Shown here: in pieces, positions 62,383-64,000 of the stretch | Layout of the letters: every line of letters begins with the position of its first letter | Position numbering within the stretch: position 1 is the stretch's first letter | Assembly (NCBI RefSeq): GCF_016907275.1 | Contig: NZ_JAFBBP010000001.1 | Location: 6,562,001 to 6,626,000 of the forward strand | Direction: 5' to 3' | Origin: Micromonospora luteifusca | GTDB taxonomy: Bacteria; Actinomycetota; Actinomycetes; Mycobacteriales; Micromonosporaceae | DNA: 64,000 bases | Notes under the pieces: model-generated | Seen by the model: the letters and a program-made list of their open reading frames with translations, nothing else | The model's database searches: none | What the model was told of the DNA's origin: nothing | Program-made: the position numbers and the translations under genes

Positions 62383-62697
62383 ATGAAGCAGATCGTCGAG
62401 ATCGTTCCCGCCCGAGCCGGCTGGTACGCCCGCTGGCAGCTCGCACCCGAGATCACCAGGTGTTACCCGGTGAGTCTGTGGGCGCTGCTGGAGGAGGCCG
62501 ACGGAACTGGCCGTGAGGTCATCGGCATGGACTGCATCGGCCAGTGGCCTGGCGCGGACGACAACGAGGCGGGTGGGCAGTTCGTCCGCTACCTGTACCA
62601 GACGCCCGATTCGGGTGAGCCCGAGGACGTCGACCCGACCCCGACCGGCGAGCTGCGTGAGGACGGGCCTCGGCTCCAGCCGATGACGGCCCCCTAG
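62383..62697 (+). CDS. Hypothetical protein
   Basis: 104 residues with a start MKQIVEIVPARAGWYARW and an acidic, proline-rich tail. Two cysteines. No domain recognised; the beta-rich front half looks folded. ATG 62383 follows GGAAGGAAGG. It ends before a hairpin with a tandemly repeated arm and converges with the STAS gene. Confidence 0.75.
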   Translation: MKQIVEIVPARAGWYARWQLAPEITRCYPVSLWALLEEADGTGREVIGMDCIGQWPGADDNEAGGQFVRYLYQTPDSGEPEDVDPTPTGELREDGPRLQPMTAP

Positions 62698-62707
62698 ACA
62701 TTCCTCC

Positions 62708-62740
62708 GGCCCCCGACCCCAGGTCCCAGGGTCGGGGGCC
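62708..62740 (+). terminator. Terminator hairpin
   Basis: A 12-bp perfect stem, GGCCCCCGACCC (62708-62719) with GGGTCGGGGGCC (62729-62740), around a 9-nt loop. Its right arm belongs to a tandem repeat. Confidence 0.8.
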
Positions 62741-62813
62741 ATCCCCGTCTGTTCGCAGGGTCGGGGGCCATCCCCGTCTGTTCGCAGGGTCGGGGGCCGT
62801 CCCCGTCTGCCGG
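62727..62813 (+). repeat. Three 29-bp tandem repeats
   Basis: Units at 62727-62755, 62756-62784 and 62785-62813; the first two are identical and the third has a few changes near its end. Each begins CAGGGTCGGGGGCC and so carries another copy of the right arm of the terminator. Confidence 0.9.
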
Positions 62814-62823
62814 GGGTGGCCTC

Positions 62824-63156
62824 TCAGCCGATGGCGCGCAGGTCGTCGGCGGCGTGCTCCACGGCCAGCAACTCGGTCAGACCCGTGCGATCCAGCAGCC
62901 GCTGCAGGTGTCGGCCGACCCCGGTCAGCCGGATCGTCCCGGCGGCGCGGTGCACCACCAGCAGCGCGCTGAGCCCGGAGGAGTCGCAGAGGGTCACGCC
63001 GGTCAGGTCGATCAGCACCTGCTGGTCGCCGCGCAGGTCGGCCGCCGCGGCGATCAGTTCGGGCGCGCTGTCGTAGTCGAGCTCGCCAACCAGCCGTAGT
63101 CGGACGTGTCCGGCATCGAGCCGGGTTGCCTCGATGGTCAACAACTGGTCGGACAT
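62824..63156 (-). CDS. STAS anti-sigma factor antagonist
   Basis: 110 residues. The phosphorylation loop is CDSSGLSALL with S59 as the likely phosphorylated serine, and VLIDLTGVTL is the strand before it. Such proteins release sigma factors from their anti-sigma kinase when not phosphorylated. It is divergent from the PAS-containing protein at the right edge, its likely phosphatase partner. ATG 63156. Confidence 0.92.
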   Translation of the reverse strand: MSDQLLTIEATRLDAGHVRLRLVGELDYDSAPELIAAAADLRGDQQVLIDLTGVTLCDSSGLSALLVVHRAAGTIRLTGVGRHLQRLLDRTGLTELLAVEHAADDLRAIG

Positions 63157-63376
63157 CCCACCATGTTCCCAGTCGGGCGATCCGCCGCAACTCGGGGGGC
63201 GACGGCGCGTACCGGGAGTGGCCGCCCGGTGCCGCCCCGGCGGTGGCGGCGGTGCCCGCCAGCGGCGCTGAGATGCCGCTTTCCAGCTACGCGCGTAGGG
63301 TGGGCTGGAGAGTTTTGACCATGGACGCCGGTTCCGGCACGGGTTCGGGTGGATGACAAGGAGTGAGGCTCAGCTG

Positions 63377-64000
63377 GTGACTGCTTCCGACGTCAGGGAC
63401 TGGGACCCGGGCGACGGACGGCTCTCGACGCCGAGCACGACACGGTCTCCGGCGTGGTCCGCCGACCTCCCGCCCCACCCCACCGCGGCCATGCCGCCGC
63501 TGCCCTCCGACCGGGGTTCCGCCGTACCCGACCTGTTCGAGGTCGTCGAGCACTTCCGTGAGGGCCTGGTGGTCTGTGACGCCACCGGTGTCGTCCGGCA
63601 CGTCAGCCCGGTGGCCGAGCGGTTACTGCCCGGTGTGACGCCCGGCGAGCTGCTGAGCGCGGCCGGGGTGCCCGGTCTGAGCGAGGGCAACGCCGGCGGC
63701 TTCAGCTATCGCGGGCGACGGCTCACCGCCCGCCAGGTGCCCCTCTCCGGTGCCCGCTGCTGCTGGTACGTCGAGGACGTCACCGACAGCGTCGGCCGTG
63801 CCGACGCGCTGCTCGCCGAACAGGCACGCTCGGCCTTTCTGGCCGTGGTCGGTGACAAGCTGGGCAACCCGCTGCACCCCGACCGGGCCGCCGCCGCCGT
63901 CGTCCGCCTCGCCGTGCCGACCCTGGCCGAGGTGGCCGTGCTGGTCCTCGCCCCGCGCGCAGGTCGGGCCCGTTGGTGGCGGACCGCGCGCGCCGACGAC
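63377..64000 (+). CDS. PAS-domain regulator, probable SpoIIE-type phosphatase (cut by window edge)
   Basis: 208 codons are seen, open to the edge. After a disordered, Pro/Ser-rich head (1-48) comes a PAS domain (about 49-135): DLFEVVEHFREGLVVCDATGVVRHVSPVAERLL (in parts) and CCWYVEDVTDS. The next part (ARSAFLAVVGDKLGNPLHPDRAAAAVVRLAVPTLAE) leads into a GAF-type domain in the usual order for PAS-GAF-SpoIIE (PP2C) phosphatases. The catalytic part lies outside. Divergent from a STAS protein, which supports a phosphatase in a sigma-factor switch. GTG 63377; AAGGAG is 13 nt upstream. Confidence 0.75.
   Translation, partial: MTASDVRDWDPGDGRLSTPSTTRSPAWSADLPPHPTAAMPPLPSDRGSAVPDLFEVVEHFREGLVVCDATGVVRHVSPVAERLLPGVTPGELLSAAGVPGLSEGNAGGFSYRGRRLTARQVPLSGARCCWYVEDVTDSVGRADALLAEQARSAFLAVVGDKLGNPLHPDRAAAAVVRLAVPTLAEVAVLVLAPRAGRARWWRTARADD

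Noticed and set aside
1..64000. tRNA, rRNA, insertion sequences or prophage genes
   Set aside because: No T-loop motif, transposase, integrase or phage structural gene was recognised by eye; a covariance search would be needed for certainty.

Overview
The window is chromosomal DNA of a very GC-rich actinobacterium, most likely Micromonospora or another Micromonosporaceae. Signs are the extreme GC at third codon positions, frequent GTG starts, mycothiol-dependent formaldehyde metabolism, an F420-type LLM oxidoreductase, a PknG-like kinase, a class F sortase and many actinobacterial conserved families (DUF2795, DUF2267, DUF1345, DUF6510, Trypco1). No rRNA, tRNA, insertion sequence, prophage or CRISPR array was recognised.

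Layout. 1-10.2 kb: a class F sortase cut by the left edge, a secreted surface protein, an MFS exporter, a lycopene cyclase, a MacB/FtsX-type ABC pair, RNase HI, a cysteine-cluster/pentapeptide-repeat protein and membrane proteins. 10.2-20.6 kb: SDR, RtcB RNA ligase convergent with archease, two MBL/B3-4 genes, a LysE exporter divergent from a MocR regulator, a PHB-depolymerase-like esterase, an ABC exporter and a WYL regulator beside a palindromic operator. 20.6-30.3 kb: small hypotheticals, a Baeyer-Villiger-like monooxygenase with an SDR, an Fe-S photolyase, LtrA, DoxX, the mycothiol formaldehyde pair and TrmO. 30.3-37.4 kb: a repeat-rich accessory stretch with two paralogous secreted cell-wall enzymes, a MazG-like protein, degenerate tandem repeats and an 80-nt inverted-repeat element. 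37.4-49.4 kb: DUF proteins, TerC behind a probable Mn2+ riboswitch, a sulfite-oxidase-like protein with its reductase, an ABM-truncated haemoglobin fusion with an HxlR regulator, and an SDR/LLM pair under a TetR regulator with two operators.

49.5-57.8 kb is the most striking locus. It is a tightly overlapping six-gene operon: a trypsin-like protease fused to a STAND-like domain whose Walker A lysine is missing, a PknG-like kinase, a VWA/zinc-ribbon protein, a GlnX-like membrane protein, a solute-binding lipoprotein and a Trypco1 protein. It looks like the mycobacterial GlnX-GlnH-PknG nutrient-sensing module merged with parts known from trypsin/Trypco conflict systems.

57.8-64 kb: NDH-2, AI-2E transporter, spermidine-synthase-like protein, a DUF2267-pterin dehydratase-like fusion, a STAS antagonist and, cut by the right edge, a PAS-containing protein that may be its SpoIIE-type phosphatase.
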